Under the pieces are notes generated by a model that worked only from the letters and a program-made list of their open reading frames with translations, searched no databases and was not told the origin of the DNA. Position numbers and translations under genes: made by a program. Below are positions 12,694 through 24,722 of a stretch of DNA of 64,000 bases, in pieces. Origin of the DNA: Quercus robur (lineage: Eukaryota; Streptophyta; Magnoliopsida; Fagales; Fagaceae); assembly GCF_932294415.1 (NCBI RefSeq), contig NC_065542.1, forward strand, positions 265,501 through 329,500. Reading direction: 5' to 3'. Position 1 is the first letter of the stretch. Each line of letters starts with the position of its first letter.

Positions 12694-13246
12694 CCTCTCT
12701 CTCTCTCTCTCTCTCTCTCTGCGACCAAACCGATCGCCCGCTACCGAAAGCTTCCCCCAAATATCTCTTCCTTTCGTGCTCTCTCTCTCTCTCTCTATGG
12801 GCCTAGCCCATAACTCTGTAGGCCCAATTCAACTTTCTGGCCCTCCTCGTCCGGTCACACCATACCATTTTATTTTATTTTATTTGAGTTCTCAATAATA
12901 CCATTTAACATGTCTGAATTAGAGAAAAAAAAAAAAAAAAATTGAATCTAACCTCATATTTTGCATAGGAAACCAGTCATTACACAAGGGAGGAATTTAG
13001 AGAAAACTAATTTTGTGACTCTCAAATTGAATGTAGGCAACTGCAGCCTCTTTTTAAAACTAATTTTGCTTTGCTATTTAGAACCAAAAAATGTAATTTG
13101 AATTTTGGAAAATAAAGATAGATTCAGAAATGAAAGTAGAAACTATAAAAATCCCATGATTAAGCCCAAAAATAAACATCGATCCCACAAATCAATGAAC
13201 AGTAAACAAAGTCATTATTAATGTTCTTTTAACTCCAAAAATCTAC
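12694..13246. other. Intergenic region with (CT)n repeats; 5' region of the release-factor-like gene
   Basis: Two CT microsatellites (about 12695-12720 and 12780-12797) flank the start side of the minus-strand release-factor gene. The rest is AT-rich and probably holds the 3' UTR of the SnRK1 beta gene. No further gene was seen. Confidence 0.5.
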
Positions 13247-15890
13247 TCAATAAAAAAAAAATCTCTTTGACCATGATTTGGTTTTAGAAGCTGCCTTGTA
13301 TACTGCTCGTGTAACATATCTAGCACCAAATCTTTCAGTTGAGTTGACCATCACAGACTGATTAGCATCATTTGTTTTGCTACAGTATAGATGATTTAGT
13401 TGTGTATGATTAGGCACTGGCGGCATATCCACAAGTGCTTCTTCTAATTGTTGGGGTAGGTTTGGTGGTTCAACCTGAAGTTCATCAAAAGAAAATAGTT
13501 GATTGTTATAACTTGATGGTGGAGAAGGAGGACATTCAAACTCGGACAAATCTGGACCACCATTTGCAATTGCAGGTGCTGCTAATTGTAGGGCATCCTC
13601 CTGTCATGTGCACATATATAAACAAATGCAAAATGTTAATAATTGAACACGAGAGAGAGAGAGAGAGTTTGTGTTCTACCACAAAGTAATCTATTATTAA
13701 TGACATTGTAATAATAATATATAAATGAGTAGCATTAAACCAAAAGAAAACCACAAAGTTACCTGCAAGTATAACATATTATAGTGATCTCCTACGCTAT
13801 TATTGACCCGTTGCAAGTTGAGAGCACATTTCAACTCTCCATCAACAATGAAGCAAAAGTAGTGTATTCCTAATGGAAGCATCATAGTAACAGAAGCAAT
13901 TTTTCCTATATTCTGCAAGTCCTCCCTGTTGAAGAAGTTCATCAATATCAAATTATGAAGTTAAAGGAGAAAAATAAACTAAGTTGAAACTTGGAAAATG
14001 AAAAGTTATGTTACTTAGTCTGCCAGTTGTTCCACGATCCCACCACAGATACTACATTGCCACCACCATACCATGTGATTTCAACAGAAATTAATCTTCC
14101 ACCGAAGTAATTCTCATTATGCACCATGCTTCCTGGCAATGGATGCCGCATTTTAGACTGTATAAATTCACAAGGTGTAAATTCACGGGGTGTTGGCATG
14201 GGAGTCACAAAAACCTGCAAGTAAAATGTAAAATGAGCTTAAATCCTCATAAACATTTTGTGCATGTTTGACCCTTATGGGCATTCATGTTTTAATTGCT
14301 TCACTGTGACTTGGGATTTTCTGTGTGTCCAAGTGTGTGTGTATGTACACACCAAATTTAGTAAAGAAAGAAGATATCTGTAACCATAAACGTGAATCTT
14401 TTTACATGTATAACTACAATTAGATTCCTCAAGTGTCCTCTGTGTCTCTCTCTCTCTCTCTCTATGTGTATGCACACCAAAATTGTATTGAAGAAGCCTA
14501 TGAAGCATTCGTTGTCAGATGTGTCACTAATTCAAAATTGCTAGTTATGGAGAGGCACTAACTCTCTAAAGATGTTCTTAGATTAGTCTAAACATGATAA
14601 TCACTAGATGTTAACCACGTGTCACAATAAGAAATTTGATAGCTATGATTCTATATGTGACACATTACGTAATATTTTCCGTGACACTATTATTGTATTG
14701 CACTTAGATATATTCATCATGTTTTAATGTATTTTATAGAAATATAGTTTTGACAATAACAGAGGCACAAAATATGTCGAATGGTGCATGACATGAAATA
14801 TAAATGAGTTGAAAGTGAGAACTGTTGTCTCAAGACTACAATTTTAATCCCACAAAAATCAGACATATTTAATTTTAACTTAAAAGAAGGAATATTAGTT
14901 ATGAGTATCCTTATTTAAAGGATTTTCAATGTCACTGATTAAAATAAAATAAAAAATTCCCAATGTCATCAAAGAATTGGGATATATTCAATATTTTCAA
15001 TTTAAACGGAAGCAATATTAGGCTTGAATATTGGAAAAGCAAAACAGAGAGCAAACAGAGAGGGGGAAAAGACTAGAAACAAGATAGTGGAGAATTTAGT
15101 TTGTTCAAGGACATTCCTTAATGGTGAACTAAACAGTTCAATGAATTAAAGTATACTAACATAAAGCAATTACAAACAGGTTTCAGAACTTCAAAATTCA
15201 TCCTAATTTGGCAGCATGTAGGGTAGGACTTTACTTCTTCCCAAGTTTCCCTCAGAGAATAAATAACAAAGCCGCACACAAAACATTCAACTAATGAATT
15301 ACGTAGATAGCTCTTTTACTCCATAAAATTACAGAGTTATAAACAAATAAACATTGTCTACTTAAAAATCTCCTTCTTCATAACTGGTTTTTTTTTTTTT
15401 TAATTTATTAATAATAGGATGCCAAAAGATTAGATTCTGAAAATAAAAATTAGATAGAAAAAAACACTGACCTGAGGATTATAGTGATGAGCATTATAGT
15501 ACTCTGTGAAGCCATTCCAATGGTCATTGTTGTATTCAAAATTCTTAACTCCAGAAGGGCCTGCTCCACCTTTTCTCCAACCAGCTGAAAAGTGAAAATA
15601 AAACAATGTTATAATCTTTCTTTCTCTTCTGAGTGTGTGTGTTTGCCAACTGTCCGAGTTATAATCTGGACTATTACAACAATCAAACTCCTTTACACGA
15701 CTTAAGTAGTTGGTCTAGATTAAAAACCATATTTTTGTGGAAGAAGAACATTAGTAGAAAAACATGAAATTATTAAGAATCATAAAAACCAAGACTTTTA
15801 TAGGTTATATAAACAAAAACAACTCCGCATTACCTGAATGATTAGAAGCAGAGAAACTAAAAACAAGAAGAAAACAGAAAACATACCCAT
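13247..15890 (-). CDS. SnRK1 (SNF1-related kinase) regulatory beta subunit, divergent
   Basis: SnRK1 beta subunits scaffold the energy-sensing kinase complex. Coding exons: 15887-15890 (only ATGG), 15472-15584, 14015-14214, 13763-13925, 13247-13600; the phases agree throughout and give 277 residues. The CBM48-like domain is at about residues 87-145 (ITWYGGG, VVGSWNNWQTK, FIVDGEL). The ASC domain that contacts the alpha and gamma subunits is at about 165-265 (FECPPSPPSSYNNQ, LNHLYCSK, RYVTRAVYK). Oddities: the N terminus reads M-A-G-W, so the Gly-2 myristoylation signal of typical beta subunits is absent; the CBM Lys and second Trp positions are Cys and Leu, so glycan binding is doubtful. An out-of-frame ATG lies 11 bp upstream of the start. 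The family is clear; the N-terminal model depends on the 4-nt exon. Confidence 0.83.
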
Positions 15891-16355
15891 GTCTGTAGCA
15901 TAGAGGAGAAGGCACAGCAACGAAGAGACAAGCAAAGCAATGAATGAGCAAAGGAAAGTATGAGGAGTGGTGTTGGTGCCTGGTTTTATTTTATACTAAC
16001 GATAAGCTATATTATTATTAATACGAAGAGGAGGAGAAATAGCAAACAGGAGTATCAGTTTCCGATAGCTAGTAGGAATGATTTGTAGCATTGTCATCAT
16101 GCTCATCCCAGATAATCAACCGACTCAAGTCAAAATCACCTCCTTATCCTAAGCCTAAAACCCGACCCAATTCCACAAAACAAATAAAGTGTTTCCAAGA
16201 TCTGATGTGGTCCTTCCTCCGCACCTTCGACACAACCAAACTCAGACCAACCCATTTCCTAGACTAGACGAAGAGAAAGACGCGGATACAGAGAATGAAA
16301 AAGAATAAGAGAAAACAAAAATTACTAGTTTTAAAATTTAGTAGTATATTACTCT

Positions 16356-16393
<38 letters not shown>

Positions 16394-17482
16394 TTACTCG
16401 GGTAATCATCCACCTATCAAATTTTATATATATATATATAAAAGTAGAAGCATTTTTCTTGCAATTAAGGTAGTGCTACCACATAGGAAAAAACATTTAT
16501 ATATATATATATATATATATAAAAAAGTAGAGATCTTATCTGGGAAAATATGAGGTTCTGTTAAGTGGCGCATTTTATGTAAAAAGAATTAAAATATTCT
16601 CATGTGTCACGTCAGAGATATAAATAAATTGTTTCTCAAAATATATATATATATATATATGAACAAATTGAATATTGACTTTTATTTTCATTTAGTTAAA
16701 TGCTTCAAGACATTATAAAAGCAGAGATCTCATCTAGGAAAGCATGAGGTTCTGACAAGTGAGGCTTTTTATGTAAAGAAAATTAAAATATTCTTATGTG
16801 CCACATCAGAGATATGAACAAATTAAATATTGACTTTTTGTTTTATTTGGTTTAATGTTTCAAGACATTTCTAATTAAAAAATAAATATTTTTTTTTTTC
16901 ATTTTGGTTCAATGTTTCTAAACTTTTCATCCTTCACACAAACACACAAAAATCTTTTTATTTTAATTCATCATTTCCACCTCTTGCACTTCTACCCCTT
17001 TATATATACCTACCCTCTACTCATAGCCCTTCATGCCTTCTCATGTCAAATACACAAACAAAAAATGATGTCATTTACTTTCAATCTTTCGACAACACCT
17101 ACTTAGTTCTAATATTATTGTTTCATGTAATCCTAACTCGTATGAGATAGCAACAACTAATGAAGCCAACTTGCATTTTATATTGAGTTACAACGACAAT
17201 TACAATTTTGATGTTAAGGACAAACGTTGTGGATTTGTGAGTTTTGTAAATGATGTGATTGATTGTGGGTGTTTGGGATGTATATTTTGTTTTAGAATTA
17301 AAGTGAAAGAGAAAGACACATTTTATTTCAACTTTTATTCTATAATAATCGTCCAAAGTTGTTGTTTTTTCTCATTAATTCAATTAAATAATTATAATAG
17401 ATATGTGTGTGCAAATTATAGTGGTTACTTTCTATGATAAACTTATTACTAATAAAGTTCTATAACAATTATGCTATAATAA
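15891..17482. other. AT-rich intergenic region with (TA)n microsatellites
   Basis: Promoter side of the SnRK1 beta gene, followed by several (TA)n runs near 16362-16386, 16426-16440, 16498-16520 and 16641-16660. Two partly matching segments (about 16527-16640 and 16720-16830, sharing AGATCT-ATCT-GGAAA and AGAGATAT) show a diverged local duplication. No supported gene. Confidence 0.5.
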
Positions 17483-18727
17483 TGTAGGGACACGTTTTGC
17501 AGCCTAAGCCCAAGATGTATGGGATCTTGGACCAGTGAGCCCGGTACAATAAATTTGTAGAGAGTGGGTCAAAGAGCTATGTTTTAGTGCATGGATAACA
17601 GTTAATATGGTGTTCATGACAATCAAGCAGAGATGAACTGAATTTATCAAAGAAGGTTGGTCCTCGGCACAATCCGAGGAGCTTTTTTCTAGTACGTCTT
17701 GAAGAAAGAGAGACTTCTTTCTTGCTCGGTTGAAAGGAAGAAATGTCTTTGGCCTTTGCTTCCCTTGTCTTAACTGTGTCATTCTGAATCTTGGCGACGT
17801 CCTTGGCTTCTGAAGAAGGCTTGGTTCCCTCACCCTCACCTTTATCCTTGGCCACTTCATTCCCTAAACCTCAATCACCACTTTGGTGGGGCCCTTGGGA
17901 ACGTCTGAAGAGTTAAGAGCTTAAAACTCCCGCAGAACTCAAGGATCTGTAAATGAGGAAGAATGACCCCCCCCATGTGTATTATATAGGAGGCAAACCC
18001 GGTGGCAATAGATTCAGGATGACACAGTTAAGACAAGGGAAGTAGAGGCCAAAGACATTTCTTCGGATTGTGCCGAGAACCAACCTTCTTTGATAAATTC
18101 AGTTCATCTCTGCTTGATTGTCATGAACACCATATTAACTGTTATCCATACACTAAAACTTAGCTCTTTGACCCACTCTTTACAAATTTATTGTATTGGT
18201 CTAACTGGTCCAAGATCCCATACATCTTGGGCTTGGGCTGCAAAATGTGTCCTTACAATTAAAAGGATAACGGAAGGAATGAAAATATCTAAGGAAAAGC
18301 TGCCATTATTGCATTAAGTGCTCTGTACCTAACAGAACCATGTTTTTCAGCCTTTACAACCACTCCCAACGACTTTAGGGAGGGGCTGATGGGACAAGTA
18401 TTAGCACTACAAATTTAAATCTACACGTGGACATTGGGAGAAGGAGGGAAGCTAGTATAAAATGAGGGACAGGAGGCAATTTGAGGGGTGGGTAACCGCT
18501 ACCACTCAAGACGTACTAGAAAAAAACTCCTCGGATTGTGCCGAGAACCAACCTTCTTTGATAAATTCAGTTCATCTCTACTTGATTGTCATGAACACCA
18601 TATTAACTGTTATCCATGCACTAAAACTTAGCTCTTTGACCCACTCTCTACAAATTTATTGTATCAGGATCACTGGTCCAAGATCTCATACATCTTGGGC
18701 TTGGGCTGCAAAACGTGTCCCAACAAA
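17483..18727. mobile_element. Rearranged LTR-retrotransposon relics (same superfamily as the 57-64 kb elements)
   Basis: A fossil cluster. One LTR end in minus orientation begins at 17483 (TGTAGGGACACG). Similar LTR 3' portions in plus orientation end near 18262 and 18726 (GGGCTGCAAAA-GTGTCC). A segment at about 17735-17790 recurs inverted at about 18008-18063. The most complete copy (18263-18726) has a promoter-like TAGTATAAAA, also present in the LTR that starts at 62543. No gag or pol was recognised. It is broken and old; family assignment rests on the shared LTR end and the CCTCGGATTGTGCCGAG-type motif. Confidence 0.65.
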
Positions 18728-18949
18728 TACATATACAAAATTCTCCAAAACTATCTTACATAAAACAGTATAACATTGTCCGTGCAGCATACGGGTAACT
18801 TAGTAGTTGCTTCTAATTTTGCTATCTTTAATGTGTGTGCAGACTGCAGAGGCCATATCTAAAAAGAAATTAAATTGTTCTTTTACATGGTTCAGTAGAA
18901 TGCAAATTTACATTATATATGCACACAAAAGAGTGGCAAATATTATACA

Positions 18950-21345
18950 TACTAGCCGCAAACCCACGCATTACACGTGATAATCATTTTTATGGTGGTT
19001 TTATTAATTTTTTTTACAATTTAAACTAATTTAATTAAAAAATAATGTATTTCATAATCATATTTTTATTTAATATAAAAAAATTATAAATGTAAATAAG
19101 AACAATCATAAATATAAATTTTTTCGTTCCAAAATGAAAATAATATCATTTTTTTCAAAAATTCAAAAGGCAAGTTAACGAAAATATTCATTTTTAATAA
19201 AAGGTATATATAACATTTTGTGAATCATTAAAAAGAATATAAAATTTGGAAATTATTCTTTTAGTTTTAAACAAACTTTCTCAAACCTTATTTGTTCTGC
19301 CTACAATCCAAAACACCAAAAAATGTAACTAAAAAAATTAATAAACTTAACAATGATTAATTGGACCAATTAGAAAAAAACAATTTGTTGTTGATAATCT
19401 ATTAAGGTTATTTTCTTTGCAAAAATTGTAATTTCATCCACCCAAAACATATTATCAAATAAACAATTATTAGCAAAATCTAATAATTAAATTTCTATAT
19501 ATGCATTGTTATAAAATAATAATAACATTTAAAGTAAAATTGCAAAAGATAAAATTTGTCATCCATTTGATTATTTTTGGTTTAGCTAACCTTTGTTTTT
19601 CTCTAAATAAATGACATTATAGAGTACTTCTAATACAACTATTAAGAGTACTTTTTCCACCACAAATGATTAAAAAATAAACAAAAATTAGTAAAGTCTC
19701 ATAGTTTAACATCTAAATTAAGCACTATAAAAAATCATGATGTGTAATAAAATAAATACCAAATTATCTAAATCATGCTATGTATTATGTAATAGAATAA
19801 TGTGGGGCCCGGCCCAAAACAATGGGCCACCTAAACACAGGCCCGTCCGAAAAGCATCATGTCCGAGGAGAAGTCATAGCCAAAACGTTATTCAGGCCTA
19901 ACTACGGTAAAAGAAACCTGTCCGAGAAGTAACATCTCCTCGGACGCTACGAAGTCCAGACCAAGAGCTCGCCCCTACCACTGCAGCTCATCCTCCAAGC
20001 ATATAAAAAGAATAAAACCCAAAATATCTCATGGAAAGCTGCTACCGCCACATTAAATGTGTCACAACCACCCTCTTGGCCGCATTAATGAGGAAAAGAC
20101 CCCTGAACAGTACTGCCTTGGCCACTGCAACTCACAAGGGGATGATAAAGGTGTCTGATAGGACAGGTGCTTAAGTGGGGGCTTAGATGATCAACAAGTG
20201 TAAGGTTCAGATAAGAATAATAGAGCTATATAATGTAATAGAGTCCCTCAAAGAAAGGGGACGGAAAAAACTGTATTCATCACTTAGGAAATAAAATCTT
20301 CTGGGGAATATTCATTCTGGTGTTTTTATCCCTGCTACAACCTTCTCCATATCCAAGGCCGACTAGGTTCACTGAGGCTAAGTTCTTTCACCCATCCTCT
20401 ACAAACATTTATTGTGTGTTGCGCTTTGGGTCAGGGCCTGATCAAAAGGGTTTGGGCCAGAAAAATCGTGCAACTACAAATAATATTATATTTTATATGC
20501 TATATTTAATTCTTTATAACACAATAGGATAAAATTTAACAATCAAAGAAAACCAAAAAAAAAAAAACCAAATTATCCAAATCATGCTATGTAATAGAAT
20601 AATATTATATTTTTATATACTATATTTAATTCTGAAAGCTCAATTAGTGTGAAAACGCTAATACTTATTTAGACCCCCAATTTTAAATTAATACTTAATT
20701 GCTTTTACTCTAACTTATATTGAATTGTAGATGAATTCCTTCAATTTGAGTATTTTCCACATTTCTTCATGATAGAAGATTAAAATTAAAACATAGTTGA
20801 CAATTATTAGATATGGAGGTTGTTATTGTACTAAATTAATATATTAGGATTATTTTTTTTTAAAAAAAATAATTGATTAGAGTAGATCAACAATCAAAGA
20901 GAACCAAAAAAAAAAATTTTAAAATACAAAATTAAATCGCATCAACCAAAAGTAGAGTTCTAAATAATACAAAAATTTATCAACCTAAAGCAGAGATGCA
21001 AGAAAAATAAAAATAAAAAAATCAAGAGAGAGAGAGAAAACCTTTGTTTTTGTGACGGAAAACTATGCAAAGAATGGAAAAGAGTGACAAATTTATAGTA
21101 AAATGGTGTGAATAAGAAGAGACAAAATAAGGGAAAGATGAAGAGTGATATTAATGTAAAGGGTAGTGGGGAGATGAAAAGGTATGGATGGGAGAAAGTG
21201 TAAATATTTTAAAAATGAGTAAATGTTAAAAAGAATTATAAAAAATTATAAAGAAATAGGGTAATAACGTGAATGCCAATGTGGCTTAACTGTAGCATAG
21301 TAACAATAAATGCTACGTTTTAGCTTTTAGATATATATAAAATAT
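18950..21345. repeat. AT-rich repeat of unknown class, interrupted by a solo LTR
   Basis: The block starts with an ACTAGCCGCAAACCCACGCA-type motif and ends near TTTTAGCTTTTAGATATATA, ends that recall a widespread AT-rich plant repeat. It holds no open frame. A segment of roughly 110 bp around the solo LTR target is duplicated at about 20560-20632. Class (Helitron, MULE or other) cannot be settled by eye. Confidence 0.35.
19801..20478 (+). mobile_element. Solo LTR, 678 bp, with 5-bp target duplication
   Basis: It begins TGTGGGGCCC and ends ACTACA, the same termini as the LTRs at 57309 and 62543. The flanks are AATAA on both sides (19796-19800 and 20479-20483), so the insertion borders are exact. 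No internal region or second LTR is attached. It is most simply explained by recombination between the two LTRs of an older full element. The sequence differs clearly from the other LTRs in the window, so it is another subfamily. Confidence 0.82.
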
Positions 21346-21589
21346 AGATTACGAACATGGAAATTGATAGGTTAGCTATGAGCACATCTTTGACCAGTAT
21401 ATCACAAATATTTTTGTCTATAAAATCAAGATTGCTTAGCATTTCGTTAATTCTTGATTTATGGTGTTTTAGAGCTCAAATAAACTTTTTTGATGAAAAT
21501 TTGTCATATTCTGGCAAACTCTCTAGCGACAACACTTTTGAGAGGGAGAAGGGCTCTAGGATTTTCAACTAGCAAGTAGAAATAAACCA

Positions 21590-22570
21590 AAATAGCCAAG
21601 TACCACTATTTGACAAAATATGTATGGATCTACTATTGTTTGTGAAATAATTAGGGTCTGCCACTTTTTTTAAAACTTGAGTTTGTGAAACTTAAGTTTT
21701 TCCATGTAACTCGAGTTTCACAAACTCAGGTTCCATGGAAAATAGCCACCATTTTTTTATGTAACTCGAGTTCCATAAAAAATAGCACGACAAACTTGAA
21801 GGCTATTTTTTTCAAAGAACTTGAGTTTCTAAAACTCGAGTTACACAGCAAACTTGAGTTTCAAAAATGTGGTAGATTGCTAAGTATTTTGCAAACAATG
21901 GTATATTGCTAAATAGTAAATATTTTGCTAAGTAGTGGTAATCTTGTTAGGGAATTGTTTCTTTTTAAATTGTGAAATCTATTTAAATATGTCAGGTTGG
22001 AGGTATTTTTTTTATCCCTAATATGGAGGCTTTGACATTAATGATGGAGTTGAAACAGAACATGGAGAAAAGAAAGTGTTTTGGGGATTGTATATATACA
22101 CATTTGGGTAGGGGTGAGACAAGCAAAACTGGTCCTCACCCCTTCACCTCTTTGGACAGAGAGAAATTTGAATAGAGTAGGGTGGATCATGCTGGGGAAC
22201 AAGTTCGACCCAACCAAGTCAAGTCAAAAGTAGGTAAAGAACATCAACTTATCAAGATAAAACAGGTTGTTGTTCTTATTACCCAAATAATGTCTTTTTG
22301 TTTGGGTTTGGATGAATTAACAAACCCAAGTCCAATTTTGCTAAGTCTTAGGAAGGATATTTTTGCAAAATAACACCATTTTGCTAACAAATTTGTTAGT
22401 TAGCAACGTATCCAAACTATTTAAGAAACTAGCATCTCGACTTTCTTAGACTCGAGTTCCTATAGCAACTCGAGTTTCTTGGACTCGATTTCTGTGTGCT
22501 GGCAAAGTTGAGGTGGACTTAAAATCCACGTGGTACTCGAGTTTTTTAGACTTAATTTCCTCTACAATAT
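21590..22570. repeat. Repeat unit with clustered CTCGAG palindromes
   Basis: Two clusters (21680-21860 and 22430-22550) carry repeated AACTCGAGTT-type palindromes, with at least six exact CTCGAG cores plus CTTGAG variants in both orientations. They flank a spacer of about 570 bp. Such subterminal short repeats are typical of CACTA- or other TIR-type DNA transposons, but no terminal repeat, target duplication or transposase was recognised. Confidence 0.4.
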
Positions 22571-22583
22571 CTTCTTCCTTCAT

Positions 22584-22614
<31 letters not shown>

Positions 22615-23012
22615 CAATCAAGCCCCAAAAATCCAAGACAATTCTTCCTTCTCTAGCTTTCTTCCCTCTTCTTCTCCTTCCTCAAACATCCAAACCCATT
22701 TCTCAAATTCTCAAACCCAAAAATCATGATCTCAAATTCGGAGCAAAAATCCAAACCCAAAAATCACGATCTTGACACTTGGAGCAGCTTGGGTTTGTTG
22801 ATCTTGGCACCAAAGGTCTGTTTTCTGTGTTTTCTAATTTGGTTTGTCTCTTGATTTGTTTTCTATGTTTTCTGGGTTGGTCTGTCTCTGGTGGAATATT
22901 TTTTGTTTTGAATGTGTTTTTTTATTTTCTAGGTTGGTCTGTTTGTGTTTTCTAGGTTGCCATTCGAGGCTGTTATTTTGAAAAAAAAAAAATCCATCTT
23001 AGGAATGGGTCA
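22571..23012. other. Intergenic, T-rich and low complexity
   Basis: A poly(T) run (about 22586-22614) is followed by pyrimidine-rich sequence and repeated GTTTTCTRGGTTGGTCTG-like phrases between 22820 and 22960. No coding signal. Confidence 0.4.
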
Positions 23013-23019
23013 CTTAATG

Positions 23020-23216
23020 TGCGTTTGACAACACTTATTTTTGTCAACTTATTTTACTATTCAGCTTATTTTTGCTATTATTCATGGGCCTCACTGCACT
23101 TTTTGGTATTATTCATGGGTTCTACTGTACTATTTCAGCTAACTTTTACTTTTATCTACAGTACTTTCAGTAAAAAAATTTCAGTTTCAACAAAATAAAC
23201 GAATCTCAAACAAACC
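23020..23216. mobile_element. Small non-autonomous DNA transposon (hAT-like MITE candidate)
   Basis: A 197-bp unit is flanked by CTTAATG on both sides (23013-23019 and 23217-23223), a 7-bp match close to the 8-bp duplication of hAT elements. The ends are roughly inverted (TGCGTTTGACA versus GGTTTGTTTGAG). The interior has two copies of ATTATTCATGGG. There is no coding capacity. Confidence 0.5.
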
Positions 23217-23223
23217 CTTAATG

Positions 23224-24422
23224 CACAATTCTTATGAATAGGATCATGCATGAATTTAGAATCTACAATATTAGATCATTTAATGTGAGATTTGGGTTTT
23301 TTCTTGAAAAGAAAAGAAAATGTAAATACATATAACATTGGATAAATTTTAGGTATAGTTTCATTTTAATGGGTAATTACTTTTCACTTTTGGTATAAGA
23401 TGCAAATTGGGCGTCAAGCTTTTTATATGACAATACTTTAATGTTTGAGAAATACTACATCCACAACATTTTCACAAACAAATCATAGGTGATCAATTAT
23501 AATTGATTATAATTTGAATTTTTCATTAAAATTACTTTTTTGTCTCACTAATAACAACTCGTAACAACCTACTACTTAAAATTAGTTGTGAATATAATAT
23601 TTCTCTTCATGTCTTCATTAGACACCTTCAAGTGGGTTAGATGGCATTTTAGCTCTAAACTAATTAGAGCTTTAAAGCTAAAGTTCTCCATACTACACTC
23701 TTATAATGCTCAAAATAATAATGAGTTGGGTTTATCTTATATTTAAATACATAGAAGATAATTTTAAAGTACCAAAAAAAAAAAAAAAAAAAAAAACTTG
23801 AAATTTAAAATTTTAAACATGCTTATAAAGTTTAAATACATGTAGGGTTTAAGGAGGCATAGTAATCAAATGGTAAATTTATCAAAAAAACACATCCAAT
23901 AAATTCTAAAAATAGACTGAAGGTGGACCAAAACTAACTGAATTAGACCGAGTAGATCAAATTGGATTGAAGTAGACTTAATTAGACCGAAGTAGACCTA
24001 ATTAGACAGAATGAAAATTATTTAGTTTTAGGGAAAATAAATTATATTCAAAAAAATTTAAAGAAAAAATTATACATTATATTACAATACAAAATAATTA
24101 TTTATTCTCATGCAAAACGTGGACCTGCAACTAGTGTAATCTAACAATTGACTCATCAAAAATCACATCCTATATATATTTGTAATTATCCAACATAAAT
24201 TATTAATTAGTGCAACATTGATAAAAAAAAAAAATACACCACGTATAACTTGAAATGAGATAATGCAATCTAATAATAAATTTGAAGAATCCAGTAAAAA
24301 GTTATTAAGTGATGTACACTCATAAATTTTACTCCATATACAACTTGAACCCAACTCATATACTTAAATCCATGAACTCCTAAGACATTGAACATGACCA
24401 AATCATTTTTAATTTTTTACAT
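23224..24422. other. AT-rich intergenic region, no gene seen
   Basis: Contains a poly(A) run (about 23774-23796) and short tandem TAGACCGA-AGTAGACC-type repeats near 23945-24010. No supported coding region or transposon end. Confidence 0.4.
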
Positions 24423-24722
24423 CTACATATCTGCTACTAGCTTGGGAAGTATCATCCAAAATATCATATAATGATAATACGACAGTGCAAATATATTAAC
24501 TGCAAATAAATCTATTATAAATAGCTCAGATTTATCAAAAGCCAGCAAATTTTCCACCACAAGTGGTGGGCTATCAAAAATAACATAGTCAGTAGATTGG
24601 CTAGTGCCAAACTTAGCCAGTGCATCAGAACACTGATTCGCCTCCTTGTAGCTGTGTTTGATTGTCAACCTATGGAAGTTCCTCAATAGGATCCTGCAAC
24701 CATTGAGCAGCGGCTCCATCAT
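24423..24722 (-). pseudogene. LINE RNase H-like (RVT_3) fragment
   Basis: The first 45-50 residues of this frame (LLNGCRILLRNFHRLTIKHS, then YKEANQCSDALAKFG) match the C-terminal end of the RNase H-like domain in plant non-LTR elements, where the H-x-REAN-x-x-AD-x-LA signature is standard. The rest of the frame shows no similarity that I recognise. No reverse transcriptase lies next to it, so it is a truncated, dead copy. Confidence 0.55.

Noticed and set aside
17504-17860. Overlapping minus-strand open frames that look Lys/Glu-rich
   Set aside because: They lie in LTR-relic sequence and overlap each other; no recognised protein family.
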